In this document: piece after piece, positions 1 to 11,466 of the stretch
How positions within the stretch are numbered: the first letter of the stretch is position 1
How the letters are laid out: each line of letters begins with the position of its first letter
From: Corynespora cassiicola
Lineage: Eukaryota; Ascomycota; Dothideomycetes; Pleosporales; Corynesporascaceae
Assembly (NCBI GenBank): GCA_022059125.1
Contig: JAEUWY010000001.1
Span: 124,001 to 188,000 of the forward strand
Length of the DNA stretch: 64,000 nucleotides
Reading direction: 5' to 3'
Position numbers and translations under genes: made by a program
The notes under the pieces: model-generated
The model's database searches: none
What the model was told of the DNA's origin: nothing
The model's input: the letters and a program-made list of their open reading frames with translations, nothing else

Positions 1-1884
1 CACCTTTGATGCCTCCAATGAGGGCTTTTAAGATACTTGCCGGAGCACTTGCTTCATAGATGCTCTTTCCAACATCCTGCATGACAAGCCTTCGGTGAAC
101 CCGATTCCTTCGACGTGGCATATCTTGCTTGACTGGCGAATTGGAGCATGACCGCTTCGAGGGCGGCATCGGCGCCTGGATACTGCTCGAGGATCTTTTT
201 CTTGATGTTAAGAGAGTTTTGCTCCTGCCTCTTCCTGTGTCTGACGCACTTGAAGCCGTTATGTGCGTCACCGAAATAGAATGTGCTGCTCGTTGCAATG
301 GGTTCCGTCCACTGGTGTCGCTTAGCCCTTTTCGCACATTATCCAGAACATCATCCACTTTATCACCAATGTACACTGTCTCATGGTGATAATACCGTGC
401 CACGTTTCTGACGTTAGCTTCCGTTGCCTCTTTGAGCAGAAGGCCTTCCTCTGGCCGTTCTTCGTACTCCCACGAGTCCTTGATCACCAGCGCCTGTCCT
501 GATGCATCCTGAAGGATACCTTTCCAGCATGTCGTGGCTCGACCAGCGACCGACCGCTGGCGTTTCATGACACCATCTAGTCGAATTCGCTCTATCTGGC
601 CACGGCGTGATATATTGATCTGTTTTCCGTCATTCTCCACAATTGTGGGATCAAAACCCAACTCTTCGTCTGACATCCACAGCCAACCTAGGATAGTCAA
701 TACGAACATGCGTGCATGCTGGTTAATATCGAACGAAGTAGACCCGACCACCCCGAGTCGATCAAACTCCCAAATGCGCATGATCGGCCCGCAGAGTGTG
801 AAGCCTAGGACAAATCGCCGTGTGTCTTGCGCACTGAATATCTCTCTTGCGTATCTTACAAGATCCAGCCATGTTGTGCTGTGCTTATCCTCCCGTGCGC
901 TGCTCTTTAACTCGCCTGGTACGAGAATATGTGACCAGTCATAACTCTCTTGAGTGCTCTCCTCAGACCCATTGCTTGAGTTGTATGCAAAGCCAATGTC
1001 TAGTTTTCGCTTGCTGATTGATCCAGGTATAGGCTTGTTCGGCATCGTGACGCACCGGCGGCGCTTTGAAGGATAAAATCCATCTTCATTTGCAAGTCGC
1101 AAGAATTGATCGACATGATAGCGAAGGAATTGCAAGACATCAGTTTCCGCACATCCTTCCGGCCACGACGCCCAGCCTGTGCCTTCTTGAAACAGCGCAG
1201 AGTCCCCGCGTTTGCAGCTCTGCAATACCACCGACGTCACCTCATCAAACCCTTGTATGCGACCAAAGAACTTATCTAGAATGTCTGGATGGTCGACCCT
1301 CAAGCCATCCTCCACTTCACTCTTGAGTATAGGGTCCACATTCTTCCTTAAGTCAGATGTATCTGCGAAGCTCCCAGTGGTGAACGACCAAGGTGTTTGT
1401 TGGAACAGCGTAGTACGCGATGGGCTAGGTGTCGAAGGCCTTGGAATTGACGCCAATGCTAGCTCTTCGAGAAGTTCATAAGTCTTATCCCAGATGGTGA
1501 TATCCGATCCATCACCAAGAATCATGACCAAGAGAGGTATGACGCGTCGCACATCGAATTCGCTGGTATTGATAGCCTGGTTGAGCTGAGAAAGATCGCC
1601 GAATAGATTCTTCCCTCCCCTGCTAGACGGTAATGCACGAGAAGCAGGAAGCGATTGGAGTGCTAGCACTAGATCAAGTGTAAGATCCTGGAGGGCTATG
1701 TTGGTCAGAAAGGCGCCATGAAACGTCGGGTGCTCTTACCTTCATTGTCGACTTGTTCGAGAGCCTCAGCGGGAATGAATGTACTGAATGAATCAGATAA
1801 GGACTGTGCAGATTCACGAAATGCATCCAGCCCGTGGCCTATAGGCTTTGCCTTGATTATCGCTGATCGAGATGCGCTTGTCAT
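1..1884 (-). CDS. FunK1-type fungal protein kinase (3' end beyond the window)
   Basis: Partial gene entering from the right and running off the left edge. I start it at the ATG at 1882-1884. Exon 1 is 1884-1740, a 44-nt GT-AG intron covers 1739-1696, and exon 2 is open without a stop from 1695 to base 1. The protein begins MTSASRSAI. It carries the FunK1 signature blocks PGELKS, YAREIFSAQDTRRFVLGFTLCG, WEFDRLG and GWLWMS-EELGFDPT, then a probable ATP-lysine strand (ALVIKDSW) and the ARYYHHETV block. It ends in MQDVGKSIYEA..LKALIGGIKG, just before where the catalytic HRD loop should lie. FunK1 is a fungus-specific kinase family, expanded in moulds, with unknown substrates. A basic Ser/Arg-rich insert precedes the C-terminal lobe. 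The family call is firm; catalytic competence cannot be judged because the HRD and DFG motifs are outside the window. Confidence 0.87.
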
Positions 1885-2297
1885 TGCGATGAAACGAAAC
1901 GGATGGCGCGCTCGAAGAGTAGACACGAACGGGGGTCGTGGGACGACCAAAGAAGATCCATGAGAGAAGTGTGCTGACGTTGAAAATGCGCAGACGTGTA
2001 GCTCAGCGGTTCGAACGATTCAAGGCAAGATGTTGCAGTGATAGGGAGCTGGAGATGCTAGTGCCTTGAGACAAGCGCCGACGCCAAGCCGGGTTTTCTA
2101 CGGACCCTGAGATGCCTTGGCGAAATCATCTGGTGGGGCACGCGTCAAGGTCGCGTCGCGTCCGGATGCACCGGTTCGGCACGACTTATATTTGTGATCG
2201 AGCCACGCCACGACTCCAACCATGACCACAACCTTGTCTTTTACGGCCATCCTAAGATGTTTTCTGTGTCTTGCCAACTAGACCTCAAAAAAATATT
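1885..2297. other. Intergenic, FunK1 promoter side
   Basis: Upstream region of the minus-strand kinase, ending at the first terminal inverted repeat. I see no coding sequence. A stretch near 1990-2035 vaguely resembles a tRNA D-arm but has no cloverleaf. Confidence 0.5.
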
Positions 2298-2710
2298 CGC
2301 AAGGTCAGGGCGGGAGTGGGTCGGCCATCTTCTCTGCTAGCGGTGGCAACTCAAAGTACCACTTCACGTGTATTACATGTCACACTAATTAGTAAGCGAG
2401 CTACGATATCTAGACTAACTCTATTCGTGCTGTTTCTAGCCCGCCGCTTAATAGTGATATATGTTTGTTGGCCTTCACGTGACTAGCATAGTTGTGGTAT
2501 GTTTGCTTTTGGTATATGAAACCTACCATCCCACGCACTTCAGACAGACCCTAGTCCATGGAGGATATAAGTACAGAGCGGTAGTTATCTATAGCAATCA
2601 ACTCAGTCTTCATTCTTTTTCCCCACACATATACTCTAGAATATTTTACAGTCTTATTATTGTACAAAGTTTTCTACTTACTAAGTTCTTAAAGCTATAG
2701 TTAACCGCTA
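2298..2710 (+). repeat. Left terminal inverted repeat of NLR element A
   Basis: Starts at CGCAAGGTCAGGGCGGGAG and contains GGTCGGCCATCTTCTCTGCTAG and GGTGGCAACTCAAAGTACC. The inverse of this sequence lies at 7545-7774, and the match continues through ACTAATTAGTAAGCGAGCTACGATATCTAG to TTCTTAAAGCT..AACCGCTAT. The left copy holds about 180 bp, roughly 2461-2640, that the right copy lacks. That extra block includes a TATAAGTA box at 2566-2573. Either it is an insertion here or a deletion from the right copy. Confidence 0.82.
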
Positions 2711-3495
2711 TGTTAGAAAGCTTCGCGAGATGATTCAACCATAATGAATTTGGGGGACAATATAGACGCATATGGTGCCTGGGTCGTGGGCGGAGCAAGC
2801 TACCAGGGGGCATAGCACCTACGACGAGCCCACTGAGGCCAGCAGGCGACCAAGCGAGGCTAGTCGGTTGCAGAATCATGCGCGACAGTTCGACCGCAAC
2901 ATTGTGCACATGACAATTTGAAACTTCCATAGTAGTTGTGTTCAAAACAATGTGTGTATTATGCGAGTGATGAGACGCGAGTCACATGGTACAGAAATAC
3001 TTGTGCAAGTCAACCTGCACAAAGGAATCGGCACTGGTGCCAGTGGGCCATGCAGCGCACATCAGCTTTCCACTCTAGATTCCTCCTGCGAGCGGTAGAT
3101 TGGATAACGAATAGTTTCAGTGTCACCAAGACCGGAGAAAGATCTTCGCTGCCCGCACAGTGGCATGGCCATTAGCTAGTAACCGAATGGATGTACAAGC
3201 GGGGTTGTGGCTGGGGTGCGCAGCCATGATCAGCCTGGTGCGCAGCACTTGAGTTTTTCTCAGCCTGATCACTGGCTTCACACCTATTTCAATCAATGCC
3301 CATTCTATATACACACTCATTGCTTGTCTCTCCCATTCATGCTACTGCCTCCATCTTAAAGCGAGGTGTGCAGCGTTACATTGACACTCTTAGTATCCTA
3401 GGCCTGGTGGATTGCCTCACCTATTAAATAATACTAACCACCACGGAATCGCCCCCCTCTTTGTCACTTCACCTCCAGACTGCGCTACAATATTC

Positions 3496-6400
3496 ATGTC
3501 TCGTGCTCTAGCTAAAGCTTCGCCGCTGAAGGCAGAAATCCGCCTCGCTCAGGCTGTCTCTGAGTTCGAAGCTGACCTCTCGAAGGAGCAAAAATCTATC
3601 TTTCGCACACAGAAGTCCCAGTCACTCTCATCAGCACCTAGCCTAGGCAACGTCATGCAACTAACAGCGGAGATCGATCGTCAGATATCACAAAAATTCG
3701 GTAGTCGATGTTTTGGACCTCGCTTTACCAACTTCCTCCAGGTGGTCCAGCAGTTTGCTGCTCTTGGCGATGTCGTGGTTGGAGGTTCACAGAACCTGGT
3801 AGCATGTGGCGTGTGGTCACTGGTGCGTATGTCGTTGTTGGTCAGTATCTGAGTCTTGGGTTATGGTCGCTACCGATCACTGATGCACCGCAGTCTATTG
3901 TGAGCTTGTCAACCTACATAGACAAGTTATCGTCGTTATTTATGGAGATTGGTCGCTCTGCCCCATACTATCAAGCAATGGCGTTGCTCTATCCTCGTTC
4001 TACCAAACTACAATCATACCTTTCCGAGTACTTTATCGTGGTCGTCGGCCTATGTCATTACATATTCGAGTTTGGGCAGAAATCTACTGTTCAAAAATTC
4101 GCGTCATCTTTGAACGATGGGAAACTGAAGTCCCATAGGACCGAACTCGATGAGTGGGCAAAGACGATCAACGAGGAGGTGCACCTAAACGAAGCTCAAG
4201 AGAAGTCTGGATTCCGGGCTTTGGCTACGAAATGGTTCAAGTCTACAACTTCCGAACAGAGGCTCGCTGCAAACTTACACATACTTGACTTTTGTTCTTT
4301 GTACAATCATCAAACGACGTGGAAACAAACTAGGAAGGCCGGCAATACCTCTTTTCTAACACAATATGCAGAGTACCAGAAGTGGAGACTCTCCACCTCT
4401 TCTTGCACATTGATCTGTACAGGCAAGCTGGGATCAGGCAAATCTGTCTTGCTAGCGAACCTTGTGGACGACCTCAACCTCTTCACTGGGAAAGAACAAG
4501 CCCTGGTAGCATACTTCTTTTGCAAACATGACATCCCAGAGAGCTTAAAAGCACGGACAATCATCGGATCACTGGCACGGCAACTGCTATCGACTGTTCC
4601 AGATCTTGCTGCTCTCTCAAAGAGCTGCGGCAGTGATCACCCTACTGGTGATACCGAGGAAGTGCTCGAACTTCTCATCCAAGGCTTCTCCTCTAGCCAT
4701 AAAGTGTACCTTGTCTTAGATGGACTGGATGAATGCGAGAACAATGAAAAGGACATCTTGGTACAGGCGGTCCAGAAGATCCAAAAAGCGCTAAAGGTCT
4801 TGGTCTGTGCTTCCTTTCGAGCCGAACCGAACAATGGTCTGCGGTCGATTACTGAACAGCTTGTGGCCACTTACGTCATCTTAATGCCGGACGATAATCC
4901 AGACATTGAGGCCTTCGTTGAAACAGACTTGGAGCGTTGTCTTATCCAGAAACGGCTGATACTCGGAGATCCTACACTTATACTTGACATCCAAGATGCT
5001 CTCCTGAAGGGGTCGAACGGGATGTTTCTTTGGGTGACTCTTCAAATCCAGTCTTTGTGTGGTATGAAGACTGATCAGGCCATCCGAGAAGCTCTCACAG
5101 ACTTACCCAAAAGCCTCTCAGAGACGTTTGCTCGAATACTACACAAATCAGGGAGTTTAGACAAAATACTACAGAAAAAAACACTGCAGCTTGTGCTGGC
5201 AGCCTACCGGCCCCTGACAACAGATGAGTTGCGGGAAGCTCTGAGTGTCACTCCTGGAGATGCGAACTGGGATCCCTCTCGGGTTCTAAATGACGTATAC
5301 TCCGCGTTGGCTTGCTGTGGTTGTCTTCTCAATGTCGATGAGGAAGAGTCAACCGTGCGTGTTGTGCACCATAGTTTCAGACAGTATATTATTGATGGGA
5401 TTGATGGCGCGCGGTATATGAATTTTTCAATCGAAAAGGCACAAAGGACGTTGGCAGACATTACTGTCACTTACCTTGGATATGGTGTCTTCGGGACTGA
5501 ACTATCAAGAGCTAAGGTCCGTCCAATTATGGCACAAACAACGCCATTTCGAGTTATTCAGGCTACCATGGAGTCCACAAGCGCTACTCGTCATCTCGCC
5601 ATGAGACTCATCAAGCTTAGGAGGCAACCTGCGTTTGATATGAGTAGAGTTATTGCAGAAGCGCGCAGCTCTTTCAAATCCGAGCCGAAAAACATGTTTA
5701 GCTTCTATACCTACGCTAAGCTATATTGGCAGGATCACATTCTATATGTGTCTGGACAAGAAGACACCATTTTCGGATTATCGGCGAGGCTAATTCAAGG
5801 TCAAATGTCCGAGTTTGAAGCTTTGGACAAGCAGTACTGGATGTATTGTCACTCGGCTATTCTGGATGGAAATAAACCAATTGTTAAGCTGCTGCTCAAC
5901 ACTGGCAAGATTGATGTTGACGTGAAGAATAGCGATGGACAGACGCCGCTGCGGTGGGCGGCAGGGAACGGCCATAAAGATATTGTTGAGCTGCTTATTA
6001 GCACTGGCAAGGTCGACGTGGAAGCAAAGGATAGCGATGGACAGACGCCGCTGTCGCGGGCGGCAGAGAACGGCCACAGAGACGTCGTCGAGCTGCTTAT
6101 TAGCACTGGCAAGGTCGACGTGGAAGCAAAGGATAGCGATGGACAGACGCCGCTGTCGCGGGCGGCAGAGAACGGCCACAGAGACGTCGTCGAGCTGCTT
6201 ATTAGCACTGGCAAGGTCGACGTCGAAGCAAAGGATAGCGATGGACAGACGCCGCTGTCGCGGGCGGCAGAGAACGGCCACAGAGACGTCGTCGAGCTGC
6301 TTATTAGCACTGGCAAGGTCGACGTGGAAGCAAAGGATAGCGATGGACAGACGCCGCTGTCGCGGGCGGCAGAGAACGGCCACAGAGACGTCGTCGAGCT

Positions 6401-7286
6401 GCTTATTAGCACTGGCAAGGTCGACGTGGAAGCAAAGGATAGCGATGGACAGACGCCGCTGTCGCGGGCGGCAGAGAACGGCCACAGAGACGTCGTCGAG
6501 CTGCTTATTAGCACTGGCAAGGTCGACGTCGACGCAAAGGATAGCGATGGACAGACGCCGCTGTCGCGGGCGGCAGGAAATGGCTACAAAGATATTGTTA
6601 AGCTACTTATTAGCACGGGCAAGGTCGACGTCGACGCAAAGGATAGCGATGGACGAACGCCACTGCGGTGGGCGGCAGAGAACGGCCACAAAGACATCGT
6701 CAAGCTGCTTATTAGCACTGGCAAGGTCGACGTGGAAGCAAAGGATAGCGATGGACTAACGCCGCTGTGGCGAGCGGCAGAGAATGGCCACAGAGACGTC
6801 GTCGAGTTGCTCATGAACTCTGGCAAGGTCGACGTGGAAGCAAAGGACGGCGATGTATGGACGTTGCTGCGGTGGGCGGCAGAGAACGGCCACAGAGACA
6901 TCGTCGAGCTGCTCATCAGCACTGGCAAGGTCCACGTCAACGTACAGGATAGCTATGGACAGACGCCGCTGCGGTGGGCGGCAGGATATGGCTACAAAGA
7001 TATTGCTGAGCTACTTATCAGCACTGGAAAGGTCGACGTCGATGCAAAGGATAGCTATGGACAGACGCCGCTGTCGTGGGCGGCAGAAATGGCTACAAAG
7101 ATATTGTTGAGCTGCTTATTAGCACGGGCAAGGTCGACGTCGACGCAAAGGATAGCGATGGACGAACACCGCTGTCGCGGGCGGCAGAGAAAGGCCACAA
7201 AGACATCGTCGAGCTGCTGCAAGCATACTCTCACCGCTTCTTCTGAGATTAAGAATAGTAGTTTCCCTTGCCTTAGAAATATGTAA
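3496..7286 (+). CDS. NACHT-ankyrin NLR protein (DUF7708-like N-terminus), C-terminally frameshifted
   Basis: STAND receptor of the fungal incompatibility/NLR type. Start at the ATG opening MSRALAKASP. Exon 1 is 3496-3840, intron 3841-3893 (GTCAGT..CGCAG, CTGAT branch), exon 2 3894-7286. The model is about 1245 aa. The N-terminal ~250 residues resemble DUF7708, a helical module common ahead of fungal NACHT domains. Walker A is GKLGSGKS near residue 292 and Walker B is YLVLDGLDEC near residue 390. About 12 ankyrin units of 34 aa follow from residue ~770. Units 2-6 are almost identical at DNA level (102-bp period, about 5990-6500). A 1-nt deletion near 7086 (GCAGAAATGG against GCAGGAAATGG in the earlier unit) shifts the last unit, so the protein ends in about 65 unrelated residues. 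The inherited frame would have stopped at 7244-7246. The gene lies inside TIR element A. The ligand is unknown; ankyrins are presumed to sense. Confidence 0.85.
5990..6590 (+). repeat. 102-bp tandem ankyrin units, near-identical
   Basis: Direct repeats with a 102-bp period inside the NLR coding sequence. Units starting near 6016, 6118, 6220, 6322 and 6424 differ mainly at one GTG/GTC position after GTCGAC. Five encoded units are identical in protein. Such homogeneity implies recent unequal exchange or conversion, as reported for het-d/het-e family WD40 and ankyrin arrays. Confidence 0.9.
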
Positions 7287-7544
7287 CCTACCACAATATA
7301 TACTTGAGGGTTGGGATATAGACTCGGATTGAAAACATATCTGTTTTATAGGCTAATGAGAGCGATGGAGGGGCATCGGGTTATTACACGAGGCTGCTTT
7401 CCAATGTAATTTCAAAAAAGTAAAAGAGACGAGCAGGATGGAGCAAATTAAACAATCTGTCCAACATTTGACTTATGCAATCTACGGGTCGTAGTAGGTT
7501 ATTCCCAGCATTATCGTTGAATTATCTCGTGAAACTTTTCTAAT

Positions 7545-7774
7545 ATAGCGGTTAGAGCTTTAAGAACTTAGGAAGTAGAAAACTTTGTGCAATAATAAGA
7601 TTATAAAATATGTATCACTATAAAGCGGCGGGCTAGAGACCGCATGAATAGGGTTAGCCTAGATATCGTAGCTCGCTTACTAATTAGTGTGAGATGTAAC
7701 ACAGGTGAAAGGGTACTTTGAGTTGCCACCGCTAGCAGAGAAGATGGCCGACCCGCTCCCGCCCTGACCTTGCG
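7545..7774 (-). repeat. Right terminal inverted repeat of NLR element A
   Basis: Inverse of 2298-2710 without the 180-bp internal block. It ends GGCCGACCCGCTCCCGCCCTGACCTTGCG. The similarity runs about 230 bp and is imperfect. It follows the NLR stop by about 260 bp. Confidence 0.82.
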
Positions 7775-9379
7775 CTGGAGGCGTTAGAATTACTGGGTGG
7801 AATGGAAATACAGATCAAAAGAGTGCAAGTTATTAGGATCTACACGAATCGGCACGCAGAGGCTTCGACAGCTGTTGTAGCTCTTTGGACTTAGGAGGCG
7901 GAGGTAGCCCTAATGTTCCTAATTGATAAATTAGGTAGACTAAGAGAGTTACACAGTATGTATAGGTTGTTATACACGCCTACGGCTGCCGCCACTGATA
8001 TGGGAGGAACGAATAGTGATTTGGGATGCCTCCAGGATTACTTCCATTGGCGCTTTTAGAATTTGCATAACGAATGTTCTTCTAGTGAACGTGGTGAAAT
8101 CTCGTCGTGAACATAAAAAAGCCGTTTCCTTTTCTCCACCTTGGAGCGCGGGCAAGCAAGCTATTACTGATCGGCGTCGTTGAAGTCGTTTTGCAGATTT
8201 CGTTGCTAATTGGGAAGCTACGTCATGGGGTTATCCCTGTAATGGCCCCACCAACCCCCTCGCAAAGCGGAGGTCCAAAATGGACCTGTCCATCACGCCA
8301 CTATCTTTGCGCCTTAGCTTAGACTTACATATGTTTTTCATTGACAGAGCTACATGTGGTGCAGCGTAGACTTGCAAAACGCATCACGGTAATGTTGTTA
8401 TACCTGTCGCCTTTCAGTCTGTCACAGCTAATACTAGATGCCAGCATTCCGCGATGTCATTCTCTCGATCAGCCACAACGAAGAGATGTGGAAATTCACG
8501 GGCAGACAATTTATTCCTGAAAAATGGTGTTGTGGCGAGGTGCTGCACTGTGTCCGATTCCTGTTCGTAGCTAACCTTGAGTCTATGTACTTGATTCATT
8601 AGCTGCGACTTTAAGAGTCATTGCATGGCTAGTCGCTTTCGTTTTTCGAAGATGAAATACCATGGTATCGGCTTCAGACGTGCCGAGTGGTGGTGAGGAG
8701 AGAACACGAATCGAGCTCACTCGTTGCAGAGCCAACATGAGCTAAGATGATAAGAGGTTCTTATGTGTGGCAAGTTAATTTCTGCAGAAGCTGGAGTCAA
8801 CGCTACCGAACTTCTTGAGAGGGTAGGCTACCTTTTAGGGCTTACTTTCAGCAGCCATGTCTGCCCAGCTAGCAGCCACGTAGCCATAGACTCGATGTCT
8901 CACAAAAGCATTTCACCACAATCATTCGGTTTATATTCATGGCTTCTGATTTAAAGCAACAACGTCCTCATCGTGCCTGCGCGAGGAATGCACTCAATGG
9001 AAGTGGCAAGGGCTTCCAGATTGGCTTTGCTCCCATTCTTAGGTCACCCCTTCGTGAGCACGGAAATGACGTTCAAGCGAGGAGCGGAGCGTATCAAGAA
9101 CGCCAATTACCAAGTTTCGCATTGATTCACATGTGATGAGGGGTAGTGAAGTGAGATGATCACTCTCAAATTCTCCGATACCAATGAGATTATTCAGATT
9201 TGAGCAAAGTGCATAGTCTGACTCGTGAACATTCTACTCGTGTGGAACGATTCACTTTCAGAGGACAATGTTTTCTGGTGCTACTGTCTAACATTTGTCA
9301 GAAGATGCTTTTTATTGATCGACTAGTTACAAATGGAATAATGGTGGAAAACCCAATGAATGCGACGTTCCCATTCTCA
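7775..9379. other. Intergenic with a dispersed repeat
   Basis: No supportable gene in 1.6 kb. Short open frames here lack family resemblance. Bases 8163-8325 match 58990-59165 (see the repeat entry). Confidence 0.5.
8163..8325 (+). repeat. Dispersed repeat, copy 1
   Basis: Contains GTTGCTAATTGGGAAGCTACGTCATGGGGTTATCCC and ends with a TTTGCGCCTTAG block. The same order with substitutions appears at 58990-59165 in the same orientation. Both copies are non-coding, and this looks like the decayed end of a transposable element. Confidence 0.55.
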
Positions 9380-9874
9380 TCACACGCTATCGTAGTTCTT
9401 GAGCTTCTTTATAAGCTGCTGAACGGCGGCAATATCTTTTTGAGAGTCGTACCATACCGCCCCAATAACTGCCTCCACAGTTGAGGCGAGAGTGGTCTTC
9501 GTTTTTTCACCCTGTTGACATGGATTTTCTTTGAGAAAATCAGCCAACTTCCATTCATTTGCAATTTGCTTCAATTTTTCATTTGTTCCCACATCCTCCA
9601 CGAGATTATCTCCGGTTTCTGTATCTTTATCAGCAGCATTCAGCATTGCTATTTTGATCTTACCCGTGTCAGCTCCCTCAGGATACCACTCATCGAGCAC
9701 ACAGAGCCGCAGCACTGCATCACCAACGAGAGCAAGGCGCTTATTGCCTTGGACCGGTCTCTCGATGTCAGTTCGAGACACTGGAGCTCCTGCAGCGATG
9801 AAAGCCTCATCAAGCAAGTTCAAGTTGATAAAGTGGTAGCCTAGCTTGTCTTGAAGGTATTGGAGATGAGCCAT
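9380..9874 (-). CDS. Small RNase III-domain protein
   Basis: Single exon, 164 aa from the ATG at 9872-9874 (MAHLQYLQDKLGYHF). An RNase III signature is recognisable: the helix LGYHFINLNLLDEAFIAAG, then NKRLALVGDAVLRL, the counterpart of the family's NERLEFLGDAVL, and the C-terminal helix STVEAVIGAVWYDS. RNase III enzymes cleave double-stranded RNA as dimers. In this copy the first signature acidic position (the E of NERLE) is R, and the aspartate in LVGD and the glutamate in STVEA remain. There is no dsRNA-binding domain, so it is far shorter than Dicer or Rnt1. Small stand-alone RNase III proteins are common in moulds and their role is unclear. The catalytic state is uncertain. Confidence 0.78.
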   Translation of the reverse strand: MAHLQYLQDKLGYHFINLNLLDEAFIAAGAPVSRTDIERPVQGNKRLALVGDAVLRLCVLDEWYPEGADTGKIKIAMLNAADKDTETGDNLVEDVGTNEKLKQIANEWKLADFLKENPCQQGEKTKTTLASTVEAVIGAVWYDSQKDIAAVQQLIKKLKNYDSV

Positions 9875-11466
9875 GGTGTGGATATGATACAGAAAGAGGG
9901 TGCCCAAGAACTCATTTTGCGTGAGCATTCGAGGCCTTTTTATAGATTTTACAACATCAGAGCTGATTCTCTTAGTGCCTAGTCATACCACCTTGGACCA
10001 CACGAGTTCGTCTTGTCGCTTTTCTAACATGGGTTGGTATGAACATATCCCATGGAACGATGGTCGTACGAGAAACCTTGACAGATTAGACTCTCGATAT
10101 CATGGCATTCCAATGGCCAATCATCTCATTTGTCTAGAAATGCGTCATTACACGGATGTTATGTATCTCTTCCGATTGGCTTTGACCATATCTCACTTTG
10201 AGCTATCTCTCAGTAATACAGCCTGGATTATTCAAATGACTCTATTTTCTCCCCTTGTGGCCCTTCCAACCTTGGTTCATTGTATAGGAAAAAGCAATTT
10301 TGTCAAATTCTTGAGATCTCTGTGGACCTAGTCCGTTGAGTTGTTACGAATGCCACTTTTTCCTCGAATTCGAAAAAGAAAACGTTTCTAGTGAGATAAA
10401 TTCCACATGGTCGATGGTAGCAAGTAGGCCAGTAAGAAAGAGGATTAAATTCATCGCTGGATCTAAGCTCCACACAAAGATCATGTGAAAGTGCAGAATG
10501 CGCTCATGTTATCGATGTAGCGATGATGACATGGCTCGCTCAGGTAAGATAACGTTATATGACTTGATGCATATCATCTGGGCAGCTGAAGATAAAATTT
10601 GCTAGAGCCCTTGGCTGACTAGGAGTGTCTGCAAAATGCCTAGTAACTGTTTCCCATGCAAGCCCAAACACTTTCAAAGAAAGCCACCCAAGAACGACTG
10701 GGGACCATTCATGGTTCCCGTTGTAGACTCCTGCATCTCGGAACTGCATTTTGGGCCCTGGTTCTGATTCGCCCGACATATATTTCAAAACTCTGACCCG
10801 CCCCACCCAAATCAGAGACACTGACATGGCTTTTAATATTCTTACCGATGAAACACACAGCTTCGCGTCACAACAATCGAATTGGCTGTTTTTGGGGAAT
10901 GTTGGGACGGCATGTTGAGAATGTCTTGGATGTGGGGATGAAGGACGCCGAAAAGGCGCTTCGTTCTCAGACAGTGGGACCGAGGCCTGGAAACGGTTCC
11001 AAAATGTGTGGATCTGTTGCGGGAACCAAAACCGAGCCCCAGAAAACAGAAAGAATGCCCCCACAAGTTTGCGTGAGGGCGGCAGGAGCTTTCGGATTAG
11101 TACAAGACAATTATAGCTCTGATCTTGGCAGTCGCGAAGCATTGTGGCCGAGTCAATCGACGCGCCCAGAATCCAAGCTGTGATTGGTCAAGTGACCTGG
11201 CCTCTCTTTCTGGCTCAAATATGTCTAAGGATATCTTCCATTAGTATCGATTTTGCCGCTGCCAATCTTGGGCCGCACAGCCCACAGTTCTAGTGTCCCT
11301 GTAGACGGTGTCAGAAAATGGAAGCGGATTGTTGGTTCGAGTGCAGCAAGCGCTGGAAATGATGTTGTTGCTGAGTCAACTAACGCACGGATATTTCCTA
11401 CCCCACCCACATCGCCTTCCAAACAGACCATGTGAACTCAGGCTCACATCCACCGCCAGCATCACT
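9875..11466. other. Intergenic with decayed repeat ends
   Basis: No supportable gene. Bases 10690-10830 resemble the 53.3-53.5 kb inverted end (CTCCTGCATCTCGG, CCCTGGTTCTGATTCGC, GACCCGCCCCACCCAAATC). A weaker opposite-facing match (GCGGGAACCAAAACCGAGCC) lies near 11020-11065, suggesting a small, decayed, two-ended element. Confidence 0.45.

Larger units (their letters stand above)
2298..7774. mobile_element. Candidate TIR element A carrying an NLR gene
   Basis: Inverted repeats of about 230 bp (excluding a 180 bp indel) bracket a single recognisable gene, a NACHT-ankyrin receptor. No transposase, recombinase or DDE motif is visible inside. The flanks AATATTCG (left) and CGCTGGAG (right) show no obvious target-site duplication. 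The element is therefore either non-autonomous and old, or the ends are recombined. Related ends occur at 13299, 20958, 22952, 31347 and 53585. Mobility is inferred from end structure alone. Confidence 0.55.

Noticed and set aside
1985..2040. Possible tRNA (GTAGCTCAGCGGTTCGAA)
   Set aside because: Resembles D-arm and T-loop words placed side by side, but no acceptor stem, anticodon arm or correct spacing can be folded.
5790..6520. Long open frames antisense to, or in other frames of, the ankyrin array of NLR A
   Set aside because: They follow from the 102-bp periodicity, which repeats any open frame. They have no family features and mirror the real gene.
8414..8599. 61-codon reverse-strand frame (MNQVHRLKVSYEQ)
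   Set aside because: Fairly protein-like, but isolated, short, and without a family or flanking exons.
10555..11142. 195-codon reverse-strand open frame
   Set aside because: Overlaps decayed family-2 repeat ends. Its translation has no recognisable domain and the codon pattern looks random.
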